This document shows positions 28,463 through 39,177 of a DNA stretch of 64,000 nucleotides, piece after piece; position 1 is the first letter of the stretch; the number at the start of each line of letters is the position of its first letter. The translations under genes and the position numbers were made by a program. This stretch comes from Geotalea toluenoxydans JCM 15764. Its GTDB lineage: Bacteria > Desulfobacterota > Desulfuromonadia > Geobacterales > Geobacteraceae. The DNA lies in the NCBI RefSeq assembly GCF_001311985.1, contig NZ_BBCJ01000001.1:171432-235431 (forward strand). The letters run 5' to 3'. The notes beneath the pieces are model-generated. The model was not told the DNA's origin. It saw only the letters and a list, made by a program, of their open reading frames with translations, and ran no database searches.

Positions 28463-30404
28463 CTGTCCGCTCCTAGCTCAGTAGTTCTATCCTCTAAATT
28501 TGCAAGTGTACGGGCTATTTTCGTCACCAGCGCCCCGTTGGTAAATGGTTTGGCTATAAAGGGAGTGCCATTTTCCAGGATCTTCTCGAAGTTGACCTTG
28601 TCATCGGTGTGTCCGGACATGAATATGACTTTCAACGCGGGTTTTTTTCGGGTTAATGCCTCGGCCAGTTTCGGCCCGTTCATGAACGGCATCACCACAT
28701 CCGATAAAAGAAGGTCTATTTCATTCCCGCGCTGATCGAAAATTTCCAGGGCCTCAAGGGGATCGGTCGTCCCAATGATATTGAAGCCTTTGTTTTTCAG
28801 GGTATGGGTGACCAGGTTCAATACTCCCGGTTCATCTTCGACCACAAGTATGGTGTGGCTTCCCTCAGCAGGTACTTCTGATACAAGTTTCACCGGCGTA
28901 TTCTGCTGCTTTAACCTGGGCAGGTAAATTCGGAAGGTGGTGCCTTTCTCCAACTCACTGGCCACGTCAATATAGCCGCCATTCTGCTTGACGATACCAT
29001 AAACCGTGGCCAGCCCCAGACCTGTACCGCGTCCCATTTCCTTTGTAGTGAAAAAAGGCTCGAATAGCCGGCTTTTTACTTCTTCTGTCATGCCGGTACC
29101 ATTGTCGGTAACGGCGAGCATGACATAGCCTCCCATGACGGAACCAGGGTGTATCGATGCGAAAGACTGGTCAATTTCAGCATTCGTCGTTGCAATGCTT
29201 ATCACACCACCGTCTTTCATGGCATCCCCCGCATTGACAACCAGGTTCATGACGATCTGCTCCACCTGTCCCGGATCAATCTTGATCAGGCCGATATCCC
29301 CGGCCAGAGATGTCTCCAGATAAATATGCTCACCGACAACCCTGTGGAGCATTTTTTCTATGCCACATATCTGATCATTGAGATTCAACATCCTGGGGGC
29401 CAGAATCTGTCTGCGGCTGAAGGTCAGCAGCTGCCGTGTCAGGTCTGCTGCACGGTCTCCTGCCTTCAAGATCTGTTCAGCCTCCTGATGCTGTGGGCTT
29501 TCCCGGTCCAGGGACCGGAGCAACAGAGTGCTGTAACCATTGATAATGGTGAGAAGATTGTTGAAATCATGTGCTATGCCGCCGGCAAGCTGGCCCAATG
29601 CTTCCATTTTCTGTGCCTGTCGCAACTGTTCGAATGCTTTTTTCCTCTCAGTTATGTCCAGAAGGGTGCCTATGATGCAGGTCTGCCGTTGAGCTCGGTT
29701 TTGGTCCCGTGCATTTCCAGCTGCAGATCTTTGCCGCACTTACCCTGTCCCCTGAAATAACAGGGGGGACCATTGTCGGAATAACCCAGTATTGTCTCGC
29801 AGATTTCAGCGACAGCCTGCCGGTCTTCATCAATAACCAGATCGAGAAGCGCCCTGCCGTCGACCAGTTCGCTCTGTTGAAAATTGAAAATCTCCGCAAA
29901 TTTGGGATTAACATAGGAAAAAATCCCGTCCTGCAGGAGGTATATGCCCACAAGTGACTGCTCGACCAGGCTTTTAAAGCGCGCTTCGGTGGCATGAAGG
30001 GCTGCTTCAGCTTTATGTCTTTTATCGCGATCCGATGCTTCCTTAAGCTCCCGTTTTATTGCCGGTATGAGACGGCTGAGGTTTCCCTTGACCAGATAGT
30101 CATGGGCGCCGGCTCTCATTGCTTCAACGGCAAGCTCCTCGCCCATCTGACCTGAAACCATGATGAACGGGAGATCCCGATTCTGCTGATGAAGGATGCT
30201 TATGGCCGCAAGTCCATTGAACTCCGGCATGACGAAGTCGGAAACAACCACATCCCATTTTCCCTTTTCAATGGCGGAAAGCATTGCCTCTTCCGTTTCG
30301 ACACGCTCCATTACCGGACTGAATTCCTTTTTCAGTTCCCTGACGAGCAGGACGGCATCTTCAGGAGAATCATCGATAATAAGTATTCGGAGCGGCGGCT
30401 TCAT
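28459..30404 (-). CDS. Hybrid sensor histidine kinase, REC-PAS-HisKA-HATPase-REC (frameshifted)
   Basis: Cytoplasmic sensor kinase with no membrane segment. N-terminal receiver ([10 protein letters not shown], Asp56 in VVSDFVMP), PAS domain ([19 protein letters not shown]), HisKA with phospho-His in [12 protein letters not shown], ATPase with [16 protein letters not shown] and [13 protein letters not shown], and a C-terminal receiver with [14 protein letters not shown]. One base is missing near 29681; adding it joins LNGRP to [15 protein letters not shown]. The ATG at 30404 is preferred; a GTG lies two codons upstream. Signals probably pass to the adjoining HD-GYP regulator. Confidence 0.92.
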
Positions 30405-30660
30405 GATCACCTGCTTGAAAAGTTGACAATCAGTGTTCTTATCGGGCTGCAGCAGGAATATGTTAACAAATTGTTTGCAGTTGCGGCAATATGAAGAAGT
30501 TTAGTGCCTGCCGCTTCGCAAGTAGCTGATTTATTGACACAAGTTGCCTTGGTGCAAGTACGGCCACAGCGAATATGGATAATAGCGGGAGAACTAGTTT
30601 AATAAATCCGATAAATATGCTAAAAAACAAATGACCTGAAATCATTGCTGGAGGCCCCGG

Positions 30661-31830
30661 GTGTTCAAATCTACCCATAAGCGTAATTATTACATAAGCC
30701 TTCGATTAATATTGTTTCTGCTTTTGCTCAACTTTCTGTTGACCGGCTGTGCCAAGAAAAAGGAAAAACCCAAAGGAAAGCCTCCAGTGCCGGTTGCCGT
30801 AGCCACCGTCCAACAGAAGACTGTGCCCATAACCGTCAATGCCGTCGGCAATGTGGAACCCTTTAACAGCGTACCGGTCAAGGCACAGGTCAACGGGATT
30901 ATTTCCAGGGTTCATTTCCGTGAGGGACAGGATGTGCAGAAGGGGGACCTCCTTTTTACCATAGACCCCGGAACTTACCGTGCCGCGTTGAAACAGGCGG
31001 AGGCAAACCTGGCCCGTGATCTGGCCCAGGCCAGGAACGCTGAGGAGCAGGCAGGACGTTATGCAGCGCTGGTGAGAGATGGAATCGTCACCCAGGAACA
31101 ATATGACCAGCTAAGGACTAATGCAGAAGCCTTTTCCGCAGCGGTGGCTGCAGACAGGGCGGCAGTGGAAAATGCCAGAATACAGTTATCCTACTGTTAT
31201 ATCCGTTCACCTATCCCCGGCCGTACCGGCAGTCTGCTGGTAAATGTGGGCTCTCTCGTCAAAGGCAACGATACTGCTGCTCTGGTTACCATCAACCAGA
31301 TATCTCCCATTTATGTCAGTTTTACCGTTCCTGAAAAACAGCTTACCGTCATCAAGCCGCAAGTGGCTGGTGGCAGTATGACTGTGGAGGCACTGGTGCC
31401 CAATGATGCGCAGGGAAGTTTGCGGGGTGTCGTCAGCTTTCTCGACAATACCGTCGACACGACCACCGGCACCATTCGTCTCAAAGGCACTTTTCCCAAT
31501 GGAGACAGACGTCTGTGGCCCGGGCAGTTCGTTAATGTATCGCTTATCCTTGGCACCAGGCCAAATGCCATTGTAATCCCTGCCGCCGCTGTGCAGACCT
31601 CCCAGCAGGGCCAATTCGTCTTTGTAATCGGCGCCGATAAAAAAGCGGAGCTTAGACCCGTATCTCCCAGCATTAGTGACAAGGGCCTGGTAGTGATCGA
31701 CCATGGGCTGCGTCCTGGAGAAGTAGTCGTTACCGATGGGGTGATGAGACTGACCCCTGGCGCTCAGATTGAAATCAAAAAAGGGGGATCGGGAAATCTG
31801 CAGCCGTCTTCACCAATGGGACAAAAATAG
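30661..31830 (+). CDS. RND efflux periplasmic adaptor lipoprotein, MdtA/AcrA type
   Basis: Intact membrane-fusion protein bridging the RND pump and an outer-membrane channel. GTG 30661 is placed six bases after GGAGG. A lipoprotein signal ends LLTGC. The lipoyl halves (VKAQVNGIISRVHFREGQDV and IRSPIPGRTG), alpha-hairpin, beta-barrel (FVNVSLILG) and membrane-proximal domain are all in order. Paired with the RND gene 52 bases downstream; no outer-membrane component is visible in the window. Confidence 0.93.
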   Translation: MFKSTHKRNYYISLRLILFLLLLNFLLTGCAKKKEKPKGKPPVPVAVATVQQKTVPITVNAVGNVEPFNSVPVKAQVNGIISRVHFREGQDVQKGDLLFTIDPGTYRAALKQAEANLARDLAQARNAEEQAGRYAALVRDGIVTQEQYDQLRTNAEAFSAAVAADRAAVENARIQLSYCYIRSPIPGRTGSLLVNVGSLVKGNDTAALVTINQISPIYVSFTVPEKQLTVIKPQVAGGSMTVEALVPNDAQGSLRGVVSFLDNTVDTTTGTIRLKGTFPNGDRRLWPGQFVNVSLILGTRPNAIVIPAAAVQTSQQGQFVFVIGADKKAELRPVSPSISDKGLVVIDHGLRPGEVVVTDGVMRLTPGAQIEIKKGGSGNLQPSSPMGQK

Positions 31831-31881
31831 CTTTCTTAACCCTGAGTTACCCGCAAATAACAGTTTCAGGTCCAAGGTGCC

Positions 31882-34800
31882 ATGCACATCTCTGAACTCT
31901 TCATAAAACGTCCGGTCATGACATCGCTGATCATGCTGGCTGTCATGATTTTCGGCCTTTTTGCCTATCGTCTTCTGCCGGTCAATGACCTGCCGCGCAT
32001 CGATTACCCCACCATCCAAGTTACCGCAAACCTGTCCGGGGCAAGCCCCGAGACCATGGCCAGTGCCGTAGCCACACCGTTGGAAAGGCAGTTTTCCACC
32101 ATCTCCGGATTGGATTCCATGAGTTCCACCAACGGCCAGGGCGTTTCCATCATTGTTCTCAAGTTCGACCTGGACCGGGATATCGATGCTGCTGCCCTGG
32201 ACGTGCAGGCGGCAATCTCCAAGGCCGCCCGTCAACTGCCACAGGACATGCCCAATCCACCGTCGTTCCAGAAAGTTAATCCTGCCGATCAGGCCGTGCT
32301 CTATCTGGCACTGAGTTCACAGACCCTTCCATTGTCGGCGGTCAACGAGTACGCGGACACGATCATCGCCCCACGGATTTCCATGATCAGCGGTGTTGCC
32401 CAGGTACAGGTCAACGGTTCGCAAAAATATGCCGTTCGGGTACAGCTGGACCCAAATGCCTTAACTTCCTTGAAAATAGGCCTGGACGAGGTTGCTGCCG
32501 CACTTGACAGGTGGAACGTCAATCTGCCCACCGGAGGCCTGCAGGGGGAACGTCAGGCATTCACCATCCAGGCCACAGGACAGTTATACAATGCTGAGGC
32601 TTTCAAGCCGCTCATTGTTGCCTACCGCGGCAACTCCCCCGTCAGGCTTTCAGACATAGCCACGGTTTCGGACAGTGTTGAAAACGACAAAGTCGCTGCC
32701 TGGTACAACACCAAGGGGAAATCCACCGGGCCATCATTCTGGCCGTCCAGCGCCAGCCGGGGACCAATACCATTGAAGTCGTCGACAGCATCAAGAAGCA
32801 GATTCCCAGCTTTCGCAGCCAGATTCCAGCTTCGGTACAGCTCGATGTTTTTTTCGACCGCACGGTTACCATCCGGGAATCGGTTGCCGATGTGAAGTTC
32901 ACCCTGCTGTTGACTATCGCCCTGGTTATCCTGGTCATATTTCTCTTTCTGCGCAATCTCTCCGCTACGGTCATCCCCAGTCTTGCCCTGCCGCTGTCCA
33001 TCATCGGCACCTTTGCCGCCATGTACGCCTTCGGTTTTTCCGTCAACAACATCACGCTGATGGCACTTACCCTGTCGGTGGGTTTCGTTGTCGATGATGC
33101 CATCGTCATGCTGGAAAACATCGTTCGCCACATGGAGCATGGCGAGAATCCCCACGAAGCGGCATTACGCGGCTCTCGGGAAATAGGTTTCACCATTATT
33201 TCCATGACCATTTCCCTGGTGGCGGTCTTTATTCCGGTGCTGTTCATGTCGGGGATGCTGGGCAGGATGCTCCATGAATTTGCCGTCACCATTACCGTCG
33301 CCATTCTTATCTCCGGCCTGGTGTCACTTTCCCTTACCCCCATGCTCTGCAGTCGCTTTCTCAAACCGCCGGCAGAGGTTCGGCACGGCAAGTTCTACAA
33401 CTTCATGGAGCGTTTTTTTCAGGGAATGCTTGAGCTGTACCGGCTGACCTTGTCCAGGGTTCTAAGGTACCGGCGCACGACGATGCTGATAACTCTGGTG
33501 ATGACTGCCGTCACCATCTGGCTTTTTATGATAATGCCCATGGGGCTGTTGCCTTCCGATGACATCGGTGCCATCTCGGCTCCCACAGAGGGTGCCCAGG
33601 GCGTGTCATTCGAGGAGATGAAGAGGCACCAGCAGGAACTGGCAAAGATTGTCCTGCAGGAGCCGAATATAGAGGCTTTCATGTCCACAGTGGGGGCCAG
33701 CGGCTCCCGCGTCGGCTCCAACAGCGGATTCATGTTCATAAAGCTGAAGCCGCGCCATGAGAGAAACCTGAACGCGGACCAGATCATCCAGAAACTGCGG
33801 CCGAAGGTGATGGGCATTCCGGGCATCACCATGTTCATGAACAATCCCCCACCGATCCGTCTCGAAGCGACATCATCCAAGTTACAGTATCAGTTCGTCC
33901 TGCAGAGTCCGGATACGGAGGATCTCTACCAGAACGCCTCTGCATTCGAGGCGAAGCTGCGCGGGCTGCCCATGCTTCAGGAGGTGACCAGCGACCTGCA
34001 GTTGAAAAACCCGCAGATCAATCTGCAACTGGATCGTGACCGGGCTGCTGCCTTGGGGATAACTGCAGAACGCATCGAAGATACCCTTTTTTCCGCTTAC
34101 GGAAGCCGCCAGGTTTCCACCATCTATTCGCCCATAAATCAGTACAGGGTAATCATGGAACTGGCTCCCCAATATCAGTCTGATCCGGCAGCCCTGTCCA
34201 TGCTCTATGTGAGGTCCAATGCCGGACAACTGGTGCCCCTTTCCTCCCTGGCAACTCTGACTACGGGGGTGGGGCCACTGTCGGTCAATCATCTGGGCAG
34301 ATAACCTCGGTCACAGTCTCCTTCAACATCAAACCCGGAACTCCATTGGGTGATGCGGTGGCAGCCGTGGAAAACGAAGCAAAATCGCTGCCTGCGTCCA
34401 TTACCACCGGTTTCCAGGGAACGGCGCAGGTTTACCAGGCCTCCACCAAAGGGCTGGCCCTTCTGCTGATCATGGCCATTTTAGTCATATATATCGTTCT
34501 GGGGATCCTGTACGAGAGCTACATCCATCCGCTGACCATTCTTTCGGGGCTACCCTCCGCCGGTTTCGGCGCCTTGATCACGCTTCTCATCTTCGGCAAA
34601 GACCTGAACCTGTATTCATTTGTCGGGATCATCATGTTGGTGGGAATCGTCAAGAAAAACGCCATCATGATGATCGATTTCGCCCTGGAGGCGCAGCGGA
34701 ATCAAGGCCTGAGCCCCCTCGACGCCATCTATGAAGGTTGTCTCGTCCGTTTTCGGCCGATCATGATGACGACCATGGCGGCGCTGATGGGCACATTGCC

Positions 34801-34969
34801 CATTGCCATGGGTTTCGGTGCCGGCGCAGAATCCAGACGGCCTTTGGGGCTGGCAGTTGTCGGCGGGCTTCTCGTTTCCCAGCTCCTGACCCTCTTCATT
34901 ACGCCGGTCGTCTACTATTACATGGACCGTTTTCAGCAGTTTCTCCGCAGCAGGGCAGGCGATCTCTGA
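31882..34969 (+). CDS. RND multidrug efflux pump, MdtB/AcrB type (two frameshifts)
   Basis: Proton-driven inner-membrane pump of about 1,029 residues. It begins with the RND signature FIKRPVMTSLIMLAVMIFG and LPRIDYPTIQV. The fourth helix carries the paired Asp proton relay (VGFVVDDAIVMLEN), the tenth the Lys (VGIVKKNAIMMIDFA). Breaks: one base between 32714 and 32727, restoring RAIILAVQRQPGTNTIEVV, and one near 34297 (GGCAG to GGCCAG), restoring HLGQITSVTVSFN. Exported substrates cannot be inferred. Coupled with the adaptor upstream. Confidence 0.93.
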
Positions 34970-35003
34970 AACAAATGTGCCATGAACCGGCAGGGAGCTG
35001 ATA

Positions 35004-36044
35004 ATGCTGATCAATGATGAGATTCAGAAACAACTTCTCCAATTATTCGCCAAGTCTTCCAACTTGCCTAAAGTCGAGGCAGAACAGCAATCGGCCTCCC
35101 AGCTGCAACTGACACCCGGGCAGCAGGTCCAGGCCGAGGTTGTGGCAAAACTCCCCAATCATCTCTTTCTGGCCCGCATTGCCGGTGAACTCTTCAAGAT
35201 GGAACTTCCCCTGAATGTGCAACCGGGCGAGACCATGCACATGACCTTCGTCAGTGCCGAACCTCGCATTACCTTCGAGTTGGCGAGGGCCGATAACGGG
35301 AAGGTTCCAGTAACTATCAGCACCACCGGAAAGTGGCTCAGCTCGCTGATGAACAATGTGATTGCCCAGGAAAGTAGCAGCTCCCAATCCCTGTCACCGA
35401 TATTGAATGGACCGCCGACAGATACCGAGCTCTTTGCAGTCAGGCTTAAGGAGGCCATGACATTGGGCGGCCTGTTCTATGAATCCCATTTGGCCGAGTG
35501 GGCGAGGGGAGATCGCCAGATCGCCCAACTCCTGGTAGAACCCCAGGGAAAGCTGTCCCGAAGGTTTGTGAATCCTGATCCAGACGTGCTGCAGAAAGGA
35601 AACGAAGGAAACGGCATTTTGCCCAAGAGCATTGCCGAGGAAGCGACAGCTTCTAAACCAGCTGCCGGCTTTATTGCAGACCCTCAGACCCTTCACATTA
35701 TCAAGGACCAGTTGGCAACCCTCAACTCAGGTGTGCTCATCTGGAATGGTCAGGCCTGGCCGGAACAAAAGGTGGAAATCTCGGTACAGGAACGTGAAGC
35801 TGACGGTTCAAGCCCGCAGGAAAGGGGGTGGGAAACATCTCTCCGGCTGCAGCTGCCTGCCCTTGGCGAAATCTCAGCCACACTGCGCCTTTCTGGAGCC
35901 GGTCTGAATATTGTTTTGCAGACTGATGACACCAGGACTGCGGCAATTCTCCGGAAAGGGTTTCCTGTATTGAAAGAGCGGGTGGATGGAGCGGGGATTA
36001 ATTTGACCGAGATGGTGATAAAAGATGAAAAAGGCGGAGAATGA
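35004..36044 (+). CDS. FliK-like protein with flagellar hook-length control C-terminal domain
   Basis: Intact 346-residue protein. The C-terminal 80 residues (LRLQLPALGEISATLRLSG, then RKGFPVLKERVDGAGIN) match the Flg_hook domain found at the end of FliK. The N-terminal part is variable, Gln/Ser-rich and lacks the usual long disordered ruler of a typical FliK. Its start has GGGAGC in front. The next gene, a free FlhB C-terminal homologue, overlaps by 20 bases. In flagella FliK signals FlhB to switch export substrates, so the pair may act as an export-switch module; no other flagellar gene is present here. Confidence 0.8.
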   Translation: MLINDEIQKQLLQLFAKSSNLPKVEAEQQSASQLQLTPGQQVQAEVVAKLPNHLFLARIAGELFKMELPLNVQPGETMHMTFVSAEPRITFELARADNGKVPVTISTTGKWLSSLMNNVIAQESSSSQSLSPILNGPPTDTELFAVRLKEAMTLGGLFYESHLAEWARGDRQIAQLLVEPQGKLSRRFVNPDPDVLQKGNEGNGILPKSIAEEATASKPAAGFIADPQTLHIIKDQLATLNSGVLIWNGQAWPEQKVEISVQEREADGSSPQERGWETSLRLQLPALGEISATLRLSGAGLNIVLQTDDTRTAAILRKGFPVLKERVDGAGINLTEMVIKDEKGGE

Positions 36045-36345
36045 CCTGAAAAAGGCTGTGGCCTTGGCATATAACCCGGCTGGAGATTATGCGCCGAGGG
36101 TTGTGGCGAAAGGCTGTGGTGTAACTGCAGAAGCGATTATCGCATTGGCAAGGGAAAATGGTGTTTACGTCCACGAATCGCCCGATCTGGTAAATCTGCT
36201 GCTCAAGGTGGACCATGATCGCTATATCCCCCCTGAACTGTATCGCGCAGTAGCTGAATTGCTCGCCTGGCTCTATCAGCTGGAACAAACTTCCGCTACG
36301 CCTTCCGGCAATGCCGGTAGAGAGGAAAATAAGTCTGGAGAATAA
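36025..36345 (+). CDS. FlhB C-terminal domain homologue (FlhX/YlqH type)
   Basis: Intact 106-residue protein matching only the cytoplasmic tail of FlhB/YscU export-gate proteins: YAPRVVAKGCGVTAEAIIALARENGVYV, quoted here in part, then the IPPELYRAVAELLAWLYQL helix. It starts after the point where FlhB cleaves itself, so the NPTH cleavage motif is missing. Relatives in Bacillus can partly replace the cleaved FlhB tail. It overlaps the FliK-like gene, implying coupled translation. Confidence 0.85.
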   Translation: MKKAENDLKKAVALAYNPAGDYAPRVVAKGCGVTAEAIIALARENGVYVHESPDLVNLLLKVDHDRYIPPELYRAVAELLAWLYQLEQTSATPSGNAGREENKSGE

Positions 36346-36456
36346 ATTTAAAGGTTGAATTTAATAGTAAAAAAAACTTTAATAGGCGGATATCTTTTCG
36401 AAGAACCGGCTGTCAAGCGGTTGTTCGTGATGTGATGTATCAAGGAGGGTTGGACG

Positions 36457-36900
36457 ATGTCTTCCACAGAACCGGAAAAACTGTTTGCACGGGGCCTGGC
36501 TGCCTTCAAGAGTAATGACACCCTGTCAGCTCTGGTCCTTTTTGAAAAAGCCTGCCAGCTTGATTACAATCCCGGCTTTGTCTCCTATCTGGCCTTTTGC
36601 CTGGCAAAAGAGCGCGGACAATACAAAAAGGCAATAGCCCTTTGTAAGGAATCCGTGGAGAAAGAGCCTGCCAACCAGGCCCATTACCTCAACCTGGGCA
36701 GGATTCATGTGTTGATGGGCAATAAGCCCGATGCCATTCTGGCATTCAGGGAAGGGCTTTCCTACGGCAACTGTCCCGAGCTTTCAGACCACCTGGAAAG
36801 GCTTGGCGCGCGCAAGAAACCTTTCATTCCGTTTCTGAAAAGGAACCACCCCATCAACAAGTTTATAGGCATTATTCTGGGCAAGCTGGGACTGAGATAG
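36457..36900 (+). CDS. Small tetratricopeptide repeat protein
   Basis: Intact 147-residue protein with about three TPR units (LAAFKSNDTLSALVLFEKACQL, KAIALCKESVEKEP, YLNLGRIHVLMGNKPDAILAF in order) followed by a basic tail with a short hydrophobic helix (NKFIGIILGKLG) that may touch the membrane. AAGGAGGG precedes ATG 36457. Likely a protein-interaction scaffold; partner unknown. Possibly in the same transcript as the FliK/FlhB-like pair. Confidence 0.85.
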   Translation: MSSTEPEKLFARGLAAFKSNDTLSALVLFEKACQLDYNPGFVSYLAFCLAKERGQYKKAIALCKESVEKEPANQAHYLNLGRIHVLMGNKPDAILAFREGLSYGNCPELSDHLERLGARKKPFIPFLKRNHPINKFIGIILGKLGLR

Positions 36901-36914
36901 TTCAGGCGGGCGTC

Positions 36915-37530
36915 CTACTTCGAATACACGACTTTTCTTCCATCAACTTTCAAGCGACCCTCTGCGAAGAGCCTGATGGCTTCAGGGAAAATTCGATGTT
37001 CTTCCATCTGGATCCTGGCAGAAAGGGTGTCTTCGCTGTCGTTTTCCTCCACCGAAACAATGGCCTGCATGACGATCGGCCCGGTATCGGTGCCTGCATC
37101 GACAAAATGAACCGTGCACCCGGTTACCTTTACTCCATACTCCAGGGCCTGTCGTTGGGCATGCAGGCCGGGAAAGGCCGGTAAAAGGGCCGGATGGATG
37201 TTCATGATGGCGTTGGGGAATGCCTCAATGAAGCCGGGGGTGATGATGCGCATGAATCCCGCCAGGACCACCAGTTCTACGCCGTGAGACTGTAAGACCT
37301 TAACCAGCTCGGCGTCGTAAGCAGTTCTGCCGTTGAAATCGGTGTGTTTCAGGCAGATTGCTGTTATTCCATGGCGGCGGGCTCTTTCAAGTGCATAAGC
37401 TTTTTCATTATTACTGATGACGCAGGATATGACTGCCGGGAGGGAACCATCCTGGCAGCGGTCAATGATCGACTGCAGGTTAGTACCGCTACCGGATACA
37501 AGTACTCCTATTTTAAGCCGTTTGCCCATT
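36915..37530 (-). CDS. purN: Phosphoribosylglycinamide formyltransferase
   Basis: Intact folate-dependent enzyme transferring a formyl group to GAR in purine synthesis. It begins MGKRLKIGVLVSGSGTNLQ (phosphate-binding loop) and carries the catalytic MNIHPALLPAFPG (Asn, His) and HFVDAGTDTGPIVMQ (Asp). The ATG at 37530 is used because it starts the family sequence; the upstream in-frame ATG at 37574 lies within purM. It sits seven bases after purM on the minus strand, an operon order common in bacteria. Confidence 0.95.
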
Positions 37531-37537
37531 GGATGAC

Positions 37538-38582
37538 CTATACCATTTCGACACATTCGGATCCGGCATCGCACTTGGCGATTTCACCGATTACAAAGGC
37601 AGTTTCGTTCAGACCGGAAAGCCTGATCAGGATCTCTTCCACTTCCTTTTCAGGGGCGGAGAGAACCATGCCGATTCCGCAGTTGAAGGTTCTGAACATT
37701 TCCTGTTCTTCAACGTTACCGGCATTCTGTATCAGGTTAAATATTTCCGGAACCTGCCAGGTTGTTTTGTCGACGACTGCCTTGCAACCGTTCGGCAGTA
37801 TCCTCGGTATGTTCTCCAGCAATCCACCGCCGGTTATGTGGGCAATACCGTGGATGGTGAAATCCCTAAGCAGGTTGAGTATGGATTTGACATAGATACG
37901 GGTTGGGGTGAGAAGCTCATCGGCAACGGATTTGTCAAGGCCGGGGATGGTGTCGTTGATACCGAGTCCCATCACATCCATAATCACTTTACGGGCGAGG
38001 GAATAGCCGTTACTGTGCAGACCGCTGGAGGCAAGACCGATCAGTTTGTCGCCGACGGTGATGGACGAGCCGTCGATAATCTTGTCGCGCTCGACAACGC
38101 CCACAGTGAAGCCTGCCATATCATATTCACCACCAGCGTAGAATCCTGGCATTTCGGCGGTTTCGCCCCCTATAAGCACAACCGGCCTGAAGACAGCCTT
38201 CTGCAACTCCCTTGATAATCGCAGCGCCTTTTTCGGGATACAGTTTGGCTGTGGCAAGGTAATCCAGGAAGAACAGCGGTTCTGCCCCCTGGACGATGAT
38301 ATCGTTGACGCACATTGCCACGAGATCGATGCCGATGGTGTCGTGACGGTCGGCGAGAAAGGCTATTTTGAGTTTTGTTCCCACTCCATCCGTGCCCGAT
38401 ACGAGCACAGGGTTTTTGTACTTGCCGGAACTGAGGGAAAAGAGCCCGCCGAACCCACCGATATCGGCAAGGACTTCCGGTCTTGAGGTGGCCTTAACGA
38501 GTGGCTTGATCAATTTGACGAAGGTATTCCCGGCATCTATGTCTACACCGGCGTCTTTGTACGTAATCCTGGCTTTGCTCAA
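37538..38582 (-). CDS. purM: Phosphoribosylformylglycinamidine cyclo-ligase (frameshifted)
   Basis: AIR synthetase, closing the imidazole ring in purine synthesis. N-terminal [27 protein letters not shown] and [19 protein letters not shown], then after the break [29 protein letters not shown] and [13 protein letters not shown]. The two frames differ by two bases: adding GC near 38176 (TGTGCTT to TGTGCGCTT) gives [14 protein letters not shown]. The likely start is TTG 38582, four to five bases after GGAGGAATG; ATG there is out of frame. About 348 residues when repaired. Confidence 0.93.
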
Positions 38583-38701
38583 AACATTCCTCCCTTTAAA
38601 TGGAACGAAAAATCTAAACCATCGGAAGGTAAATGTCAAATTCAAACTGGCCACCAAAAAAGGGTTTACATTGAAACCCTCTTTGCTTATGATGCCCGTA
38701 A

Positions 38702-39158
38702 ATGGACAACCGGCTTGAAGAAATCACAATCTGCCCCATGTCTGAATCTGATCTCGATGGCGTTCTCGCCATCGAGATCAATTCATTCCCCCCGTCCCTG
38801 GACCAGGACTCATTTTCTTGCCGAACTTGAAGCCCCGCACTCTTTTCCCCTGGTGGCACTGGGCGCTGAGAACAATGTCATGGGTTACATCTGTCCAATG
38901 CTTGTGCTGGACGAGGGACACATTCTTGACGTCGCTGTCCACAGCAATTACCGCGGCAAAGGGATTGGCAGAATGTTGGTGGAAAGGGTGCTGCACGACT
39001 GCAGCGAAAGAGGGGCGGAATTCGTCTCCCTCGAAGTGAGGCAGTCCAATGAATCCGCCATAGGCCTGTACCGGCAGCTCGGTTTCCTGGAAACCGGCCG
39101 CAGGAAAGCCTATTACGAGAACGGCGAGGATGCTCTACTGATGGAATATATTTATTAA
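38702..39158 (+). CDS. rimI: Ribosomal protein S18 alanine N-acetyltransferase-like, GNAT family (frameshifted)
   Basis: GNAT acetyltransferase resembling RimI. ATG 38702 starts [28 protein letters not shown] split by the break; then removing one C from the six-C run at 38788-38793 gives [14 protein letters not shown]. Motif A for acetyl-CoA is [20 protein letters not shown], followed by the Leu-Glu-Val-Arg-x-Ser-Asn motif and [16 protein letters not shown], all RimI-like. This is the only shift in the window explained by a gained base. It reads into pyrK after 19 bases. Confidence 0.85.
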
Positions 39159-39177
39159 CGGAAAAGGCAGGTCTTGC

